DNA of 64,000 bases from FEN-1219 sp036563665 (GTDB lineage: Bacteria; Pseudomonadota; Gammaproteobacteria; Steroidobacterales; Rariloculaceae). The translations under genes and the position numbers were made by a program. A model generated the notes under the pieces. That model had not been told where the DNA came from. It made no database searches and was given only the letters and a program-made list of their open reading frames with translations. The stretch spans positions 1 through 64,000 of the forward strand of contig DATCLY010000015.1 in assembly GCA_036563665.1 (NCBI GenBank), written 5' to 3'. The first letter of the stretch is position 1, and every line of letters begins with the position of its first letter. This document shows positions 16,021 through 25,070 of the stretch, piece by piece.

Positions 16021-18468
16021 ATGACACCACACCGACGTTCCACGCGCCGCGCTTCGCACGGCCGACGACCCGGCCGGGTTCGCGTCGGCACGGCCGCGGC
16101 GCTATCCGCCGTGCTGCTCGAGCCGCCGGCGCTCGACGCACAGCCCGCTTCGCTCGCGCAGGGCGTCGCGGCCCCCTTCGACGAGGTGCTGGTCACGGCA
16201 CGCAACCGCGCCGAGCCCGCGCAAGCCGTGCCGGTCCCGATCTCCGTGATCGACGGCGGGCGCATCGACCGCGATCGCGCCTTCACCGTGGCCGATCTGA
16301 CGCTGCGCGCGCCCGGCCTCACGGCCACGACGCCGAACGCGCGCCGCACGGGCATCTCCATCCGCGGCATCGGCAAGGCCAACGGCAACGACAACATGGA
16401 GCCCGCTGTCGGCGTCATCGTGGACGACGTGTTCCTGGGCCACGTCGGCATGTCGTACCAGGACTTCACGGACCTCGAGCGCGTGGAAGTGCTGCGCGGG
16501 CCGCAGGGCACCCTGCTCGGCAAGAACACGACGCTCGGCGCCATCAAGTACACGAGCCGCGCGCCGAGCTTCACGCCCGAGGCGTCGCTCGACGTGGAGG
16601 TCGGGGTCGACCCCGAGGCGGGCAAGCTGCGGGGCAGCTACTCGAACGCGCTCGTCGACGACGTGCTGGCCTATCGCGTGTCGTTGTTCCGCGACCGGCA
16701 GGACGGCGACCTCGTGAACCGCAACGTGAACGGCGGCCGCTGGCACGAGCGCGACCGCTACGGCGGTCGCTTCCAGCTCCTGTACACGCCGAGCGACGCC
16801 TTGTCGGTGCGCTTGAACGTCGACAAGGCCGCCACGAACGAGAACAGCAACACCAAGCCGTTCATGGTCGATCCCGCCACGCTCGCGGACGGCACGCCGC
16901 GCACGATCACCTACACGAGCCGTCTCGCGCGGCCCTACTTCGGCGGCTACCAGCCGATCATCGGATCGTGGGACGAGATCGACGTCGACATGGCGAAGCC
17001 GCTGCAGACCGACAATGCCGGCGTCTCCGTGATCGTCGACTGGGACGCGGGACCGTTCACGCTCACGTCGATCACGGCCGCACGCGACTTTCATTTCGAC
17101 GCGAACAACGACCAGGAGCAGACGCGGTTCGCGATCCGCCGCAGCGGCACGCTCGTCGATACCTCGCAAGTCTCGCAGGAGATCCGCTTCACGGGCTCGC
17201 CGAGCGCGAAGCTCGACTATCAGGCGGGGCTCTATCTGTTCCACATCGAGACCGACACCACCGGGCGGCAGACGAACGGCAGCGACGCGGGCGCCTTCTT
17301 CGCCACCGACGCGCAGTACGCCGCGCTCGAGGCCCTCGGCGACGCCGGGCGGGCGCTGCTTCGGGCCTCGCTCGACGACATCATCGTCACCACCCATCAG
17401 AACCCCGAGACCGACAGCGCCGCGGTGTTCGGCCAGGTGGACTGGCACCTGACGGACAAGGCCACGCTCACGCTCGGCCTGCGGCGCACGTGGGAGGAGA
17501 AGACCAGCGACATCGACAAGCGCGCCACCCACCTCGACGGCTCGCCGCTCGTCCCGACGGGCCACCCGGTGGCCGACGCGATCCGGGCCGGGCAGCTCGG
17601 CGACGTGTTCGGGTGGCGGCCCGGCGAGCCGCTCGAGGAGAGCTCGTACTCCTGGCTCGTGAACCCGAGCTACCGGCTGACGGACGACGTGCTGCTCTAT
17701 GCATCCGCAGGCGCCGGCGAGAAGTCGGGCTCCGTGCAGTTCTCGCCCGAGGACGGCTCGCCGCGCAACGTGCGGCCGGAGCGCTCCGTGAACTTCGAGC
17801 TCGGCGTGAAGAGCTTCTTCCGCGAGCGCGGCGTAAGGCTCAACGCGAATCTCTACCAGACGCGGGTCGAGGACTATCAGGCCGTCACGAGCGTGCCGGA
17901 TCCCACGTCCTCGACGGGCTTCAGCTCCGTGCTCGGCAACATCCCCGCGATCCGTGCCAGGGGCATCGAGATCGACGCGAGCTACGCGGTCACGCCGGCG
18001 CTCGGGCTCGATTTCGGCGTCTCCTACAACGACGCCGTCTACACCGACTGGGCCACCGCCACCTGCCCGCGCTCGGCGCCGGCCGACGCCGTCGTGTGCG
18101 ACAACACCGGGCGGCAGATCGTGGGCGCGCCTAAGTGGATCTGGATCGTCGGGCTCGACTACGAGCGGCCGCTCGCGAACGGCTTCACCGCACGCGTGTT
18201 CCTGAACCACACCTACCGCTCGGAGCACAACCTCGAGCAGCTCCTGTCGCCGTACGGTGAGCAGGGCGATTACACGGTCACGGATCTCGGCGTCGGCTTC
18301 GTCCGCGACGCGGGCGACGTCACCTACGAGGTGAGCCTCGTCGGCAAGAACGTGTTCGACACGAAGTACACGACGAGCATCAACGACTTCAGCAACAACG
18401 CGCCCGTCGGCTACGACGGCATCGGTCCGCGCCGCTACATCGGCGTGAATCTGCGGCTCTCGTTCTGA
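16021..18468 (+). CDS. TonB-dependent outer-membrane receptor (large type)
   Basis: An 815-residue receptor. It has an arginine-rich N-terminus and signal-like segment (GTAAALSAVLLEPPALDAQ), the TonB box region DEVLVTARNR, a plug (SVIDGGRIDRDRAFTVADLT, RVEVLRGPQGTLLGKNTTLG) and a barrel ending RYIGVNLRLSF with terminal phenylalanine. The GPQGTLLGKNTTLGAI and DLERVE words match the receptors abundant in Caulobacter, sphingomonads and steroid- or aromatic-degrading gammaproteobacteria, which often import polymers or hydrophobic organic compounds. AAGGAA precedes the ATG. It opens a five-gene same-strand run with DUF6152 and two exported proteins; the cargo is unknown. Confidence 0.9.
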   Translation: MTPHRRSTRRASHGRRPGRVRVGTAAALSAVLLEPPALDAQPASLAQGVAAPFDEVLVTARNRAEPAQAVPVPISVIDGGRIDRDRAFTVADLTLRAPGLTATTPNARRTGISIRGIGKANGNDNMEPAVGVIVDDVFLGHVGMSYQDFTDLERVEVLRGPQGTLLGKNTTLGAIKYTSRAPSFTPEASLDVEVGVDPEAGKLRGSYSNALVDDVLAYRVSLFRDRQDGDLVNRNVNGGRWHERDRYGGRFQLLYTPSDALSVRLNVDKAATNENSNTKPFMVDPATLADGTPRTITYTSRLARPYFGGYQPIIGSWDEIDVDMAKPLQTDNAGVSVIVDWDAGPFTLTSITAARDFHFDANNDQEQTRFAIRRSGTLVDTSQVSQEIRFTGSPSAKLDYQAGLYLFHIETDTTGRQTNGSDAGAFFATDAQYAALEALGDAGRALLRASLDDIIVTTHQNPETDSAAVFGQVDWHLTDKATLTLGLRRTWEEKTSDIDKRATHLDGSPLVPTGHPVADAIRAGQLGDVFGWRPGEPLEESSYSWLVNPSYRLTDDVLLYASAGAGEKSGSVQFSPEDGSPRNVRPERSVNFELGVKSFFRERGVRLNANLYQTRVEDYQAVTSVPDPTSSTGFSSVLGNIPAIRARGIEIDASYAVTPALGLDFGVSYNDAVYTDWATATCPRSAPADAVVCDNTGRQIVGAPKWIWIVGLDYERPLANGFTARVFLNHTYRSEHNLEQLLSPYGEQGDYTVTDLGVGFVRDAGDVTYEVSLVGKNVFDTKYTTSINDFSNNAPVGYDGIGPRRYIGVNLRLSF

Positions 18469-18510
18469 CGGGCGGCGAACCGACACCTGCAGTCAATCGG
18501 AGGCACACGC

Positions 18511-18951
18511 ATGCACGAGAGATCGACCCAGTCGCGACGGATCCGCTCGAGGGCGCTGCCGGCCGGCGCCGCGCTCGCGCTGCTCGCATCGGCCGCCCAC
18601 GCCCACCACGCGTTCTCCGCCGAGTTCGACATCAACCGGCCCGTGGAGCTCAAGGGCGTGGTCACGAAGCTCGAGTGGACCAACCCGCACAGCTGGCTGC
18701 ACGTGGACGTGCGCGAGCCGGACGGCACGGTGACCAGCTGGGCCGTGGAGTTCGGCAACGCCTATTCGCTGCTGCACAAGGGGCTGCGCAAGACCGACTT
18801 TCCCGTGGGCGTGGAGGTGCTCGTGGAAGGGTACGCCGCGAAGAACGGCAAGCCGATCGCCAACGCCTCGAGCGTCACGCTGCCCGACGGGCGCGGCTTC
18901 TACACGGCCGCCGAGGACAGTCCCGCGGCCCGCAACCGCGGCGCGGACTGA
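18511..18951 (+). CDS. Exported DUF6152 protein
   Basis: A 146-residue protein with a signal peptide (ALPAGAALALLASAAHAHHA) and a single compact beta domain. It carries the DUF6152 signature HHAFSAEFDINRPVELKGVV followed by EWTNPHSWLHVDV and GNAYSLLHKGLRK. Members are periplasmic and of unknown function, often near TonB receptors. GGAGG lies seven bases before the ATG. It follows the TonB gene by 42 bases and precedes two exported proteins, consistent with a joint extracytoplasmic system. The HH after the cleavage site could bind metal after maturation, an inference only. Confidence 0.85.
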   Translation: MHERSTQSRRIRSRALPAGAALALLASAAHAHHAFSAEFDINRPVELKGVVTKLEWTNPHSWLHVDVREPDGTVTSWAVEFGNAYSLLHKGLRKTDFPVGVEVLVEGYAAKNGKPIANASSVTLPDGRGFYTAAEDSPAARNRGAD

Positions 18952-18965
18952 AAAGGCGGACGGTC

Positions 18966-19847
18966 ATGAGCTTCCTGGTAGCGACGATCGCCGCGGCCGG
19001 CCGGCACACCGCAAGCGCCCCCCTCGCGCGGCGGCCGGCCGCGGCGGCCGCGTGGCTGCTGCTCGCGGCGCCCGCCTTCGGCGCGGGCGCGGAAGCGCCC
19101 GCCGCCGACATTCCCCGCACGGCCGACGGCAAGCCCGACTTCTCGGGCATCTGGGAGAGCATGAGCGGCGCCGACTACGACCTCGAGCCGCACGCGGGCC
19201 GCGAGGACGCGCCGCCGGGCCGCGGCGTGGTGCACGGCGATTTCATCCCCTACCAGCCGTGGGCGCTCGAGCAGCGGCGCAAGAACTTCGAGGCCCGCGC
19301 GACGGCGGACCGCACGCGGCTGCAGTGCCTCACGCTGGGCGTGCCGCGCTCGGTCTACTACCCCGCGCCGCTGCAGATCTTCCAGCGGCCGCGCGACCTC
19401 ACGATCGTGAATCCGTTCGGCGCCGTGCGCACGATCCATACGAACGGCACGTCGCATCCGGAGGGGCCGTTCGGCTTCTGGCTCGGCGACTCGCGCGGCC
19501 ACTGGGAGGGCGACACGCTCGTCGTCGACGTGGTCGACTTCAACGACGAGACGTGGCTCGACCGCGCCGGCAACTTCCACAGCGACGCGCTGCACGTCGT
19601 CGAGCGTTGGACGCTGCTCGACGCGAACACGATCCGCTACGAGGCGACGCTCGAGGATTCGAAGGTGTACACGCGCCCGTGGACGCTGTCCGTGATCCTG
19701 TACCGCCACCGCGAGGAAAACTTCCAGCTCATCGAGAACTACTGCTACACGCACGCGTACGACGAGCACTATCCCTTCGAGGGGGCCGACCGCCTGCCGC
19801 CGGCCGAGAGCGACGTCGCGCGCGAGCGGGAGGTGAACGAGCCATGA
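18966..19847 (+). CDS. Exported protein of unknown function, first of two related genes
   Basis: A 293-residue protein with a signal-like N-terminus (AAAAAWLLLAAPAFGAG) and the repeated opening PRTADGKPDFSGIWE that such secreted proteins share. Its hallmark is GDSRGHWEGDTLVVDVVDFN followed by HSDALHVVERW, RYEATLEDSK and RPWTLSVILYR. The second gene downstream has the same order (ADSRGRWEGNTLIVDV, HIEERY, YTYEAVYTDP, RPFTVTI), so they are diverged paralogues. The domain is widespread beside DUF6152 proteins; no activity is known to me. Start ATG 18966 is 15 bases after the DUF6152 stop; the end overlaps the next start (ATGA). Confidence 0.8.
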   Translation: MSFLVATIAAAGRHTASAPLARRPAAAAAWLLLAAPAFGAGAEAPAADIPRTADGKPDFSGIWESMSGADYDLEPHAGREDAPPGRGVVHGDFIPYQPWALEQRRKNFEARATADRTRLQCLTLGVPRSVYYPAPLQIFQRPRDLTIVNPFGAVRTIHTNGTSHPEGPFGFWLGDSRGHWEGDTLVVDVVDFNDETWLDRAGNFHSDALHVVERWTLLDANTIRYEATLEDSKVYTRPWTLSVILYRHREENFQLIENYCYTHAYDEHYPFEGADRLPPAESDVAREREVNEP

Positions 19848-20815
19848 AGCGACCCGCGCTGCCACGCGCAGGCACTGTGCGCCGCATCGCCGCGGCCTTG
19901 ACCCTGCTGCTGCCCGCCGCCGCCGGCCACGCCGACGACCGCTGGGAGACGGAAGTAATCCGCGTGCCCCGCGGCGAGTGGACCGGACCCCGGCTCCCGG
20001 ACGGCCAGCCCGACGTGCAGGGATTCTGGTCCAACACCATCGGCAACCACGACAACTTCACGGACCCGCAGGGCGGCATCCCGGGCGATGTCGCGCGCGC
20101 CGGCGGCGGCGGCGCGCGCGACATCGGCACCGTGCAGCCGCGCGAGAAGCGCGCACCGAGCCGCGTGAGCGATCCGCCGGACGGTCAGGTGCCGTTCCAG
20201 CCCTGGGCCCGCGCGAAGCAGGAAGAGCTGCTCGCGAACTTCTTCCACCCCACGAAGGAGGAGCACATCGAGCCGCTCGCGCGCTGCGCGCCCGCGGGTC
20301 CCACCAAGTCGCTGATGTGGCACGGCTACGAGATTCGCCAATACCCGGGCTACGTGCTGTTCCTGTTCGACTCGGGCACGCGGATCATTCACCTCGACGG
20401 CAAGCCGCATCTGCCCGCCAGCATCAAGCTGTGGAACGCCGACTCGCGCGGACGCTGGGAAGGCAACACGCTGATCGTCGACGTGCGCAACAACAACGCC
20501 AAGGCGCGCCTCGGCCGCACGGGCGAGTTCACGAGCGACAACGTGCACATCGAGGAGCGCTACATATTCGCGAACGACGGGCAGCGCTACACCTACGAGG
20601 CCGTGTACACCGATCCCACCGTGCTCACGCGGCCCTTCACGGTGACCATTCCCGCGAAGCGCATCACCGTGGACTCGCCGCGCGACGGCTGGCACAACCA
20701 GACGTTCCTCGCGAACCATCCGCGCCCGGAGCCGATCCTCGAGACCTACGAGCGCGTCTGCGTGGAGCACAACGCGGGGCACGGCGAGCTCGCCGTGGCG
20801 GGAGGCCCGCCGTGA
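19844..20815 (+). CDS. Exported protein of unknown function, second of two related genes
   Basis: A 323-residue protein, paralogous to its upstream neighbour, with a signal peptide (IAAALTLLLPAAAGHA) and an opening RLPDGQPDVQGFWSNTIGNHD. An extra loop (AGGGGARDIGTVQPREK) distinguishes it. The shared core is HGYEIRQYPGYVLFLFDSGT, DSRGRWEGNTLIVDVRNNN and NVHIEERYIFAND. The C-terminus has a lone cysteine in ERVCVEHN, matching NYCYTHAYD in the first protein. Coupled by ATGA with the upstream gene and by GTGA with the downstream FAD protein, so all act together. Function unknown; a periplasmic oxidoreductase or binding role would be guesswork. Confidence 0.8.
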   Translation: MKRPALPRAGTVRRIAAALTLLLPAAAGHADDRWETEVIRVPRGEWTGPRLPDGQPDVQGFWSNTIGNHDNFTDPQGGIPGDVARAGGGGARDIGTVQPREKRAPSRVSDPPDGQVPFQPWARAKQEELLANFFHPTKEEHIEPLARCAPAGPTKSLMWHGYEIRQYPGYVLFLFDSGTRIIHLDGKPHLPASIKLWNADSRGRWEGNTLIVDVRNNNAKARLGRTGEFTSDNVHIEERYIFANDGQRYTYEAVYTDPTVLTRPFTVTIPAKRITVDSPRDGWHNQTFLANHPRPEPILETYERVCVEHNAGHGELAVAGGPP

Positions 20816-22272
20816 GCCGCTGCGTGCCCTTCGACCGCGGGCGCCATGCGGGCGCGCCGCACGAGCGACGCAGGGTCGTGATCGTGGGCGGCGGCTTCAG
20901 CGGCGCGGCGCTCGCCGCCCGGCTCGTGGCCGACGGCCGCCGAACGCTGCGCGTCACGCTCGTGGAATCGGGCACACGCCTCGGGCGCGGCGTCGCCTAC
21001 GGCACGGACGCGCCCTGTCATCTGCTGAACACGTCCGCCGCGAGCATGAGCCTGCTGACCGACGATCCCGGCCACTTCCTGCGCTGGCTGCGGGCGCGCG
21101 GGTATCCCGCGCTCGGATCGTCGTTCGTGCCGCGCCGGCTCTACGGCGAATACGTCGAGCGCACCTTGATCGAGCGCTGCACCGCTCCGGGCGCGGCGCC
21201 GTTCACGGTGCTCGCCGAGACGACCGTGACCGACATCGAGCCCACGACCGGCCACGGCTTCGCGGTCGTGCTCGAAGGCGGCAGCCGGCTGCTCGCCGAC
21301 GCCGTGGTGCTCGCCACGGGGAATCCGCCGCCTGCGGACCCGCTCGCGGCCTGGCTGCCGGACGGCGCCGACGGCTACGTGCGCGACCCGTGGGCCGCGG
21401 ACGCCGTGCGCGCCATCGCGCCGACCGACCGCGTGCTGCTCGTCGGCACCGGGCTCACGATGGTGGACGTGGCGCTCGCGCTCGCGGGCAACGGCCATCG
21501 CGGTCCCATCGACGCGCTGTCGCGTCACGGCCTGCTGCCGCGCATCGCCGCTTCTTCCCCCCAAGTGCTGCCTCCGGATCTGCTGCGGCCGTTGCGCGCG
21601 GCCGTGGCGAGCCGCGAGCTGCGCTGCGTGCTGCGCACGGCACGGAGCACCGCGCGGGCCGCCGAGGCGCGCGGCATCGGGTGGCACGCCGTCATCGATG
21701 CGCTGCGCGTCCGTGCGCCGCAGCTCTGGGAAGCGCTCGACGCCGCGGACCGGCGCCGCTTCGTGCGCCTGCTCCGCCCCTACTGGGACGTGCATCGCCA
21801 CCGCATGGCCCCGGCTGCGGCGAGGCAGCTCGGCGTGCTCGAAGCCGAGGGGCAGCTGCGCGTGCTCGCGGGCCGTATCCGCGGCGCCCGGGAGACCTCC
21901 GCGGGCATCGAGATCCAGTACTGCCCGCGGGGCTCGGGCAGGAGCCTGCGGACGACCTACCGCTGGGTGGTGAACTGCACCGGCTCGCGCTTCGACCGCC
22001 GCAACGCGCGCCCGCTCGAGCGGGCGCTGCTCGAGCGCGGGCTCCTGGTCTGCGATCCGCTCGGCCTGGGCTACGTGACGGACGGCTGCGGCATGGCGCT
22101 CGGCGCCCGCGATCCCGTGCCCGGCCTCTACGTCCTGGGCCCCGCCTGCCGCCCGCGCTGGTGGGAGCACACGGCCGTGCCCGAGCTGCGCGCGCAGGCG
22201 GATGCGCTGGCCGAGCGGCTGCTCGGCGGCGGCACGGCGATGCGGGGCCGCCCGGCCCTGTCCCGGGCCTGA
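20812..22272 (+). CDS. FAD/NAD(P)-binding protein (COG4529-like oxidoreductase)
   Basis: A 486-residue flavoprotein. A Rossmann motif near the N-terminus, RRVVIVGGGFSGAALAARL, binds FAD; a second dinucleotide fold around residues 205-225 has RVLLVGTGLTMVDVALALAG. Family words RGVAYGTDAPCHLLNTSAAS and NCTGSRFD place it with the FAD-NAD(P)-binding proteins of the HcaE/COG4529 group, which includes uncharacterised hydroxyacylglutathione- or pyridine-linked enzymes. The GTG at 20812 overlaps the preceding stop. No signal peptide is visible, so it is cytosolic while its neighbours are exported. The cassette may therefore process an imported compound. Confidence 0.82.
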   Translation: MSRCVPFDRGRHAGAPHERRRVVIVGGGFSGAALAARLVADGRRTLRVTLVESGTRLGRGVAYGTDAPCHLLNTSAASMSLLTDDPGHFLRWLRARGYPALGSSFVPRRLYGEYVERTLIERCTAPGAAPFTVLAETTVTDIEPTTGHGFAVVLEGGSRLLADAVVLATGNPPPADPLAAWLPDGADGYVRDPWAADAVRAIAPTDRVLLVGTGLTMVDVALALAGNGHRGPIDALSRHGLLPRIAASSPQVLPPDLLRPLRAAVASRELRCVLRTARSTARAAEARGIGWHAVIDALRVRAPQLWEALDAADRRRFVRLLRPYWDVHRHRMAPAAARQLGVLEAEGQLRVLAGRIRGARETSAGIEIQYCPRGSGRSLRTTYRWVVNCTGSRFDRRNARPLERALLERGLLVCDPLGLGYVTDGCGMALGARDPVPGLYVLGPACRPRWWEHTAVPELRAQADALAERLLGGGTAMRGRPALSRA

Positions 22273-22275
22273 TCC

Positions 22276-23001
22276 TCAGCCGTCGTCGGGATAGACGTCG
22301 ACCTCGGGCGCGGGCGCGGCGTCCCGGCCGCCCGGCGCCTCCACGCGATAACCGGCGTTCGGCACGGTGAACACGAGCGGCGGGGCGCCCGCCGCGTCGA
22401 GCTTGAGCCGCAGCCGGTGCACGAGCTGCTTGAGCAGCTGCCGGTTGCCGCCTGCCCGCTGACCCCACACGTGGCTCAGGATGCGCTCCGTCGGCACGGC
22501 ACGGCCGCCGTGCGCGAAGAGGAGCTGCAGGAACCGCGACTCGAGCGGCGTGAGGCGGACGGATCCCTGCGGCAGCCCTTCGAGCACGAGCTGCTCGGTA
22601 TCGAGCGTGAGCCCGGCGAATTGCACTGCCCCTTCCGCCTCCATGCCGGCCCGCCGGAGCAGCGCCTTGATGCGGGCGATCAGGATCCGCGGGCTGAACG
22701 GCTTCGTGAGGTAGTCGTCCGCGCCGAACGACAGCGCGCGCACGACGTCCTCCTCCTCGCTGCGCACCGTCAGCATGAGGATCGGCAGACGGCTCCGTTC
22801 CCGCAGCCGCTTCGCGAGCTCGAAGCCGTTCATGCGCGGCATGTTCACGTCGAGCACGGCGAGGTCGGGCTCCTCCTCCTCGAAGAGCTGCAACGCCTGC
22901 ACGCCGTCGGTGGCCTTCACGACGAGAAAGCCCGCCTGCTGCAGCGCGAACGCGGTCACCGCCAGCAGGTCGAGGTCGTCGTCCACGAGCAGGATCTTCA
23001 T
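22276..23001 (-). CDS. OmpR-family response regulator
   Basis: A 241-residue regulator with a CheY-like receiver (DDD at 7-9, phosphoacceptor Asp51 in LAVLDVNMPRMNG, Lys in LTKPFSPR) and a C-terminal winged helix (VRLTPLESRFLQLLFAHGG, then QLVHRLRLKLDA and NAGYRVE). It is the last gene of a seven-gene minus-strand run and overlaps the histidine kinase by ATGA. The target is probably the run itself: GGTAAC direct repeats 11 bases apart sit upstream of the CysA-like gene, the geometry bound by OmpR/PhoB-type regulators. The tail is proline-rich and acidic. Confidence 0.93.
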   Translation of the reverse strand: MKILLVDDDLDLLAVTAFALQQAGFLVVKATDGVQALQLFEEEEPDLAVLDVNMPRMNGFELAKRLRERSRLPILMLTVRSEEEDVVRALSFGADDYLTKPFSPRILIARIKALLRRAGMEAEGAVQFAGLTLDTEQLVLEGLPQGSVRLTPLESRFLQLLFAHGGRAVPTERILSHVWGQRAGGNRQLLKQLVHRLRLKLDAAGAPPLVFTVPNAGYRVEAPGGRDAAPAPEVDVYPDDG

Positions 23002-25070
23002 GCCGCCGCGTCCAGCTGCAAGGGAATGTCCACCTGCGCCCGGGTCTTCGCGTCCTCGGTGCGCAGCAGCGTCACGCGCCCGCCGTGCCGCTCGACGATG
23101 GAGCGCACGATGTACAAGCCGAGGCCGAGGCCGCTCTCCTCCGGATCCTCACCGCCCGAGCGCCGGAAGCGCTCGAACAGCGCGGTCGTGTCCGCGTCCT
23201 TCGGTCCCGGGCCTTCGTCGTCCACCCAGAACGTCACGTGGCCGTTCGCGGTGCGCGCGCCCACGCGAATGACGCCGCCGGGCGGGCTGAACTTGCTCGC
23301 GTTGGCGAGCAGGTTCACCACCACCTGCGTCAGGCGCTGCTGGTCGCCGCGGAAGCGCGGCACGTGGTCCACGGGCCCGATCTCGAGCCGCTGGCCGCGC
23401 TGCGCGAGCAGCGGGCCGATCAGCTCCTCCGCCGCGTCGACCAGCGCGCGCAGCGTCACGTCCTGGCGGCGGATCGCGAGCTGCCCGGATTCGATGCGCA
23501 CGCTCTCGAGCAGATTGTCGATGAGCCACGTGAGCCGCTGCACGCCCCGCTCGAGCGAGGAGACGAGCTCGCGCTGCTGCTCCGGCGGCATCGTGCCGAG
23601 GCCGTCGCGCAAGAGCTCGATCGAGGCGAGCTGCGCCGCGAGCGGCGTGCGGAACTCGTGCGAGATGTTGGCGAGCACCGTATCGCGCGTGCGCCGCACG
23701 GCCTCGAGCTCCGTCTCGTCGCGCAGCACCAGCACCTGCATGCCCTCGTTCGGCGCCGCGCTCGCGATGACCACGCGGCGCACGCGGCCGTCGGTGGGCT
23801 CGATGCGCTCCACGGCCTGCGCGGTGCCGGAGCGCCGCGCGAGCAGGATCGGGCACGCCTGCTCGCACGGGCGGCGGCCCTCGGCGTCGCGCAGTGGGCG
23901 CAGCACGTCTCCGCAGAACCGCCCCATGGCGTCCTCGGCCTTCACGCCGAGCAGCTTCTCCGCCTGGCTGTTCAAGAAGCGGATCCGGCGCTCGCCGTCC
24001 ACGGCGTACACGCCCTCGACGATGCCGCCGAGCACGGCCTGTGCGTCCGCCTCGCGCCGGCGCAGCTCGCTCGTGAGCTCGATCAGGCTGCGGCGCATCT
24101 CCTCCATCGTCTGCGCCAGCACGCCGAGCTCCTTGACGCCTTCGGCGGGGATCGAATCCGCGAGATCGCCGGAGCCGATGCGCTGCGCGGCCCGCGTCAG
24201 GCGGTGCACGCCCGCGATCCATTGCCGGCCGATGAGGATCCCGGCGCCGGTCGCGAGCACCGCGACGAGCGCCGCCGCCACCAGGATGCGGCGCGCCATC
24301 GTGTCGACCGGGTCCATGACCTGCGCGGCGGGCAGCAGCGCGTGCACGAGCGCCACCACCTCGCCCGTCGACGCCGCCACCGGCACGCTGGCCGCGTAGG
24401 TCTCCGCTGGCGGCACGTATGCCGACACCGGCACGCCCCTCGCGAGCGCATCGGAGTTCAGCACGCCGAACGGCCCGGCGCCCGGGTCGAAGGAAGCGTA
24501 GTCGAGCACGCGGATCTCCATGCCGGCGCGCTCGCTCAGCCGCGCGGCGAATCGCTCGTCCATGAGGCGCACCGTCAGCACGGTCACGTCGCCGCGGTCG
24601 GCCGCGTTCGCGCGCGCGCCGCCGAGCGCAACGCCGGGCGCCGCGCCGGTGGCGAGAAAGCGCTCGCCCTGCTCGACCGCCGACGAGAGCACCTGCTCCC
24701 ACGCGATCGCCTCGTGGCCCGTGGTGATGAGCGCGCCGTTACGCTGCACGGCGCAGCCGTCGAGGCCCGCCCCCTCGCAATAGCGCGCGAGGTACGGCGC
24801 GATGCCGTCGTCGCGGTTCCCCTGCAACAGGCGCTGCAGCGTGGGCCGCTCCCCGAGCACGCGCGCCGCGGTGAGCAGGTCCTCCGTGCTCTGACGGATG
24901 GTCTCGCGCGCGGCGGCCGCGGCCGCCTCGGTGCGCGCGAACGCCCCGGCCTCCGCAAGATCGCGGAGCGTGCCGATCGCGTAGCCCGACACGGCCGTGA
25001 CGGCGAGCGTCACGAGCAGAACCGTCACGAGCGCCAGCCGGCCCGCCAATCCCGGTGAGTACAGCTTCAT
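22998..25070 (-). CDS. Sensor histidine kinase with periplasmic domain, HAMP and PAS
   Basis: A 690-residue kinase. One membrane helix at about 11-33, a periplasmic sensor region to about 260 (with LARYCEGAGLDGCAVQ), a second helix (ILVAAALVAVLATGAGILI), HAMP at about 285-340, a PAS domain at about 345-455, then HisKA (His471 in NISHEFRTPL) and HATPase (NLLANASKF, DEGPGPK, SGLGLGLYIV). The PAS has three cysteines, Cys386, Cys402 and Cys406 (FCGDVL, RPCEQACPI), a pattern also known in some sigma-54-activator PAS domains and possibly a cluster or metal site. It is coupled to CysW upstream and the regulator downstream. The signal is unknown. Confidence 0.92.
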   Translation of the reverse strand: MKLYSPGLAGRLALVTVLLVTLAVTAVSGYAIGTLRDLAEAGAFARTEAAAAAARETIRQSTEDLLTAARVLGERPTLQRLLQGNRDDGIAPYLARYCEGAGLDGCAVQRNGALITTGHEAIAWEQVLSSAVEQGERFLATGAAPGVALGGARANAADRGDVTVLTVRLMDERFAARLSERAGMEIRVLDYASFDPGAGPFGVLNSDALARGVPVSAYVPPAETYAASVPVAASTGEVVALVHALLPAAQVMDPVDTMARRILVAAALVAVLATGAGILIGRQWIAGVHRLTRAAQRIGSGDLADSIPAEGVKELGVLAQTMEEMRRSLIELTSELRRREADAQAVLGGIVEGVYAVDGERRIRFLNSQAEKLLGVKAEDAMGRFCGDVLRPLRDAEGRRPCEQACPILLARRSGTAQAVERIEPTDGRVRRVVIASAAPNEGMQVLVLRDETELEAVRRTRDTVLANISHEFRTPLAAQLASIELLRDGLGTMPPEQQRELVSSLERGVQRLTWLIDNLLESVRIESGQLAIRRQDVTLRALVDAAEELIGPLLAQRGQRLEIGPVDHVPRFRGDQQRLTQVVVNLLANASKFSPPGGVIRVGARTANGHVTFWVDDEGPGPKDADTTALFERFRRSGGEDPEESGLGLGLYIVRSIVERHGGRVTLLRTEDAKTRAQVDIPLQLDAAA

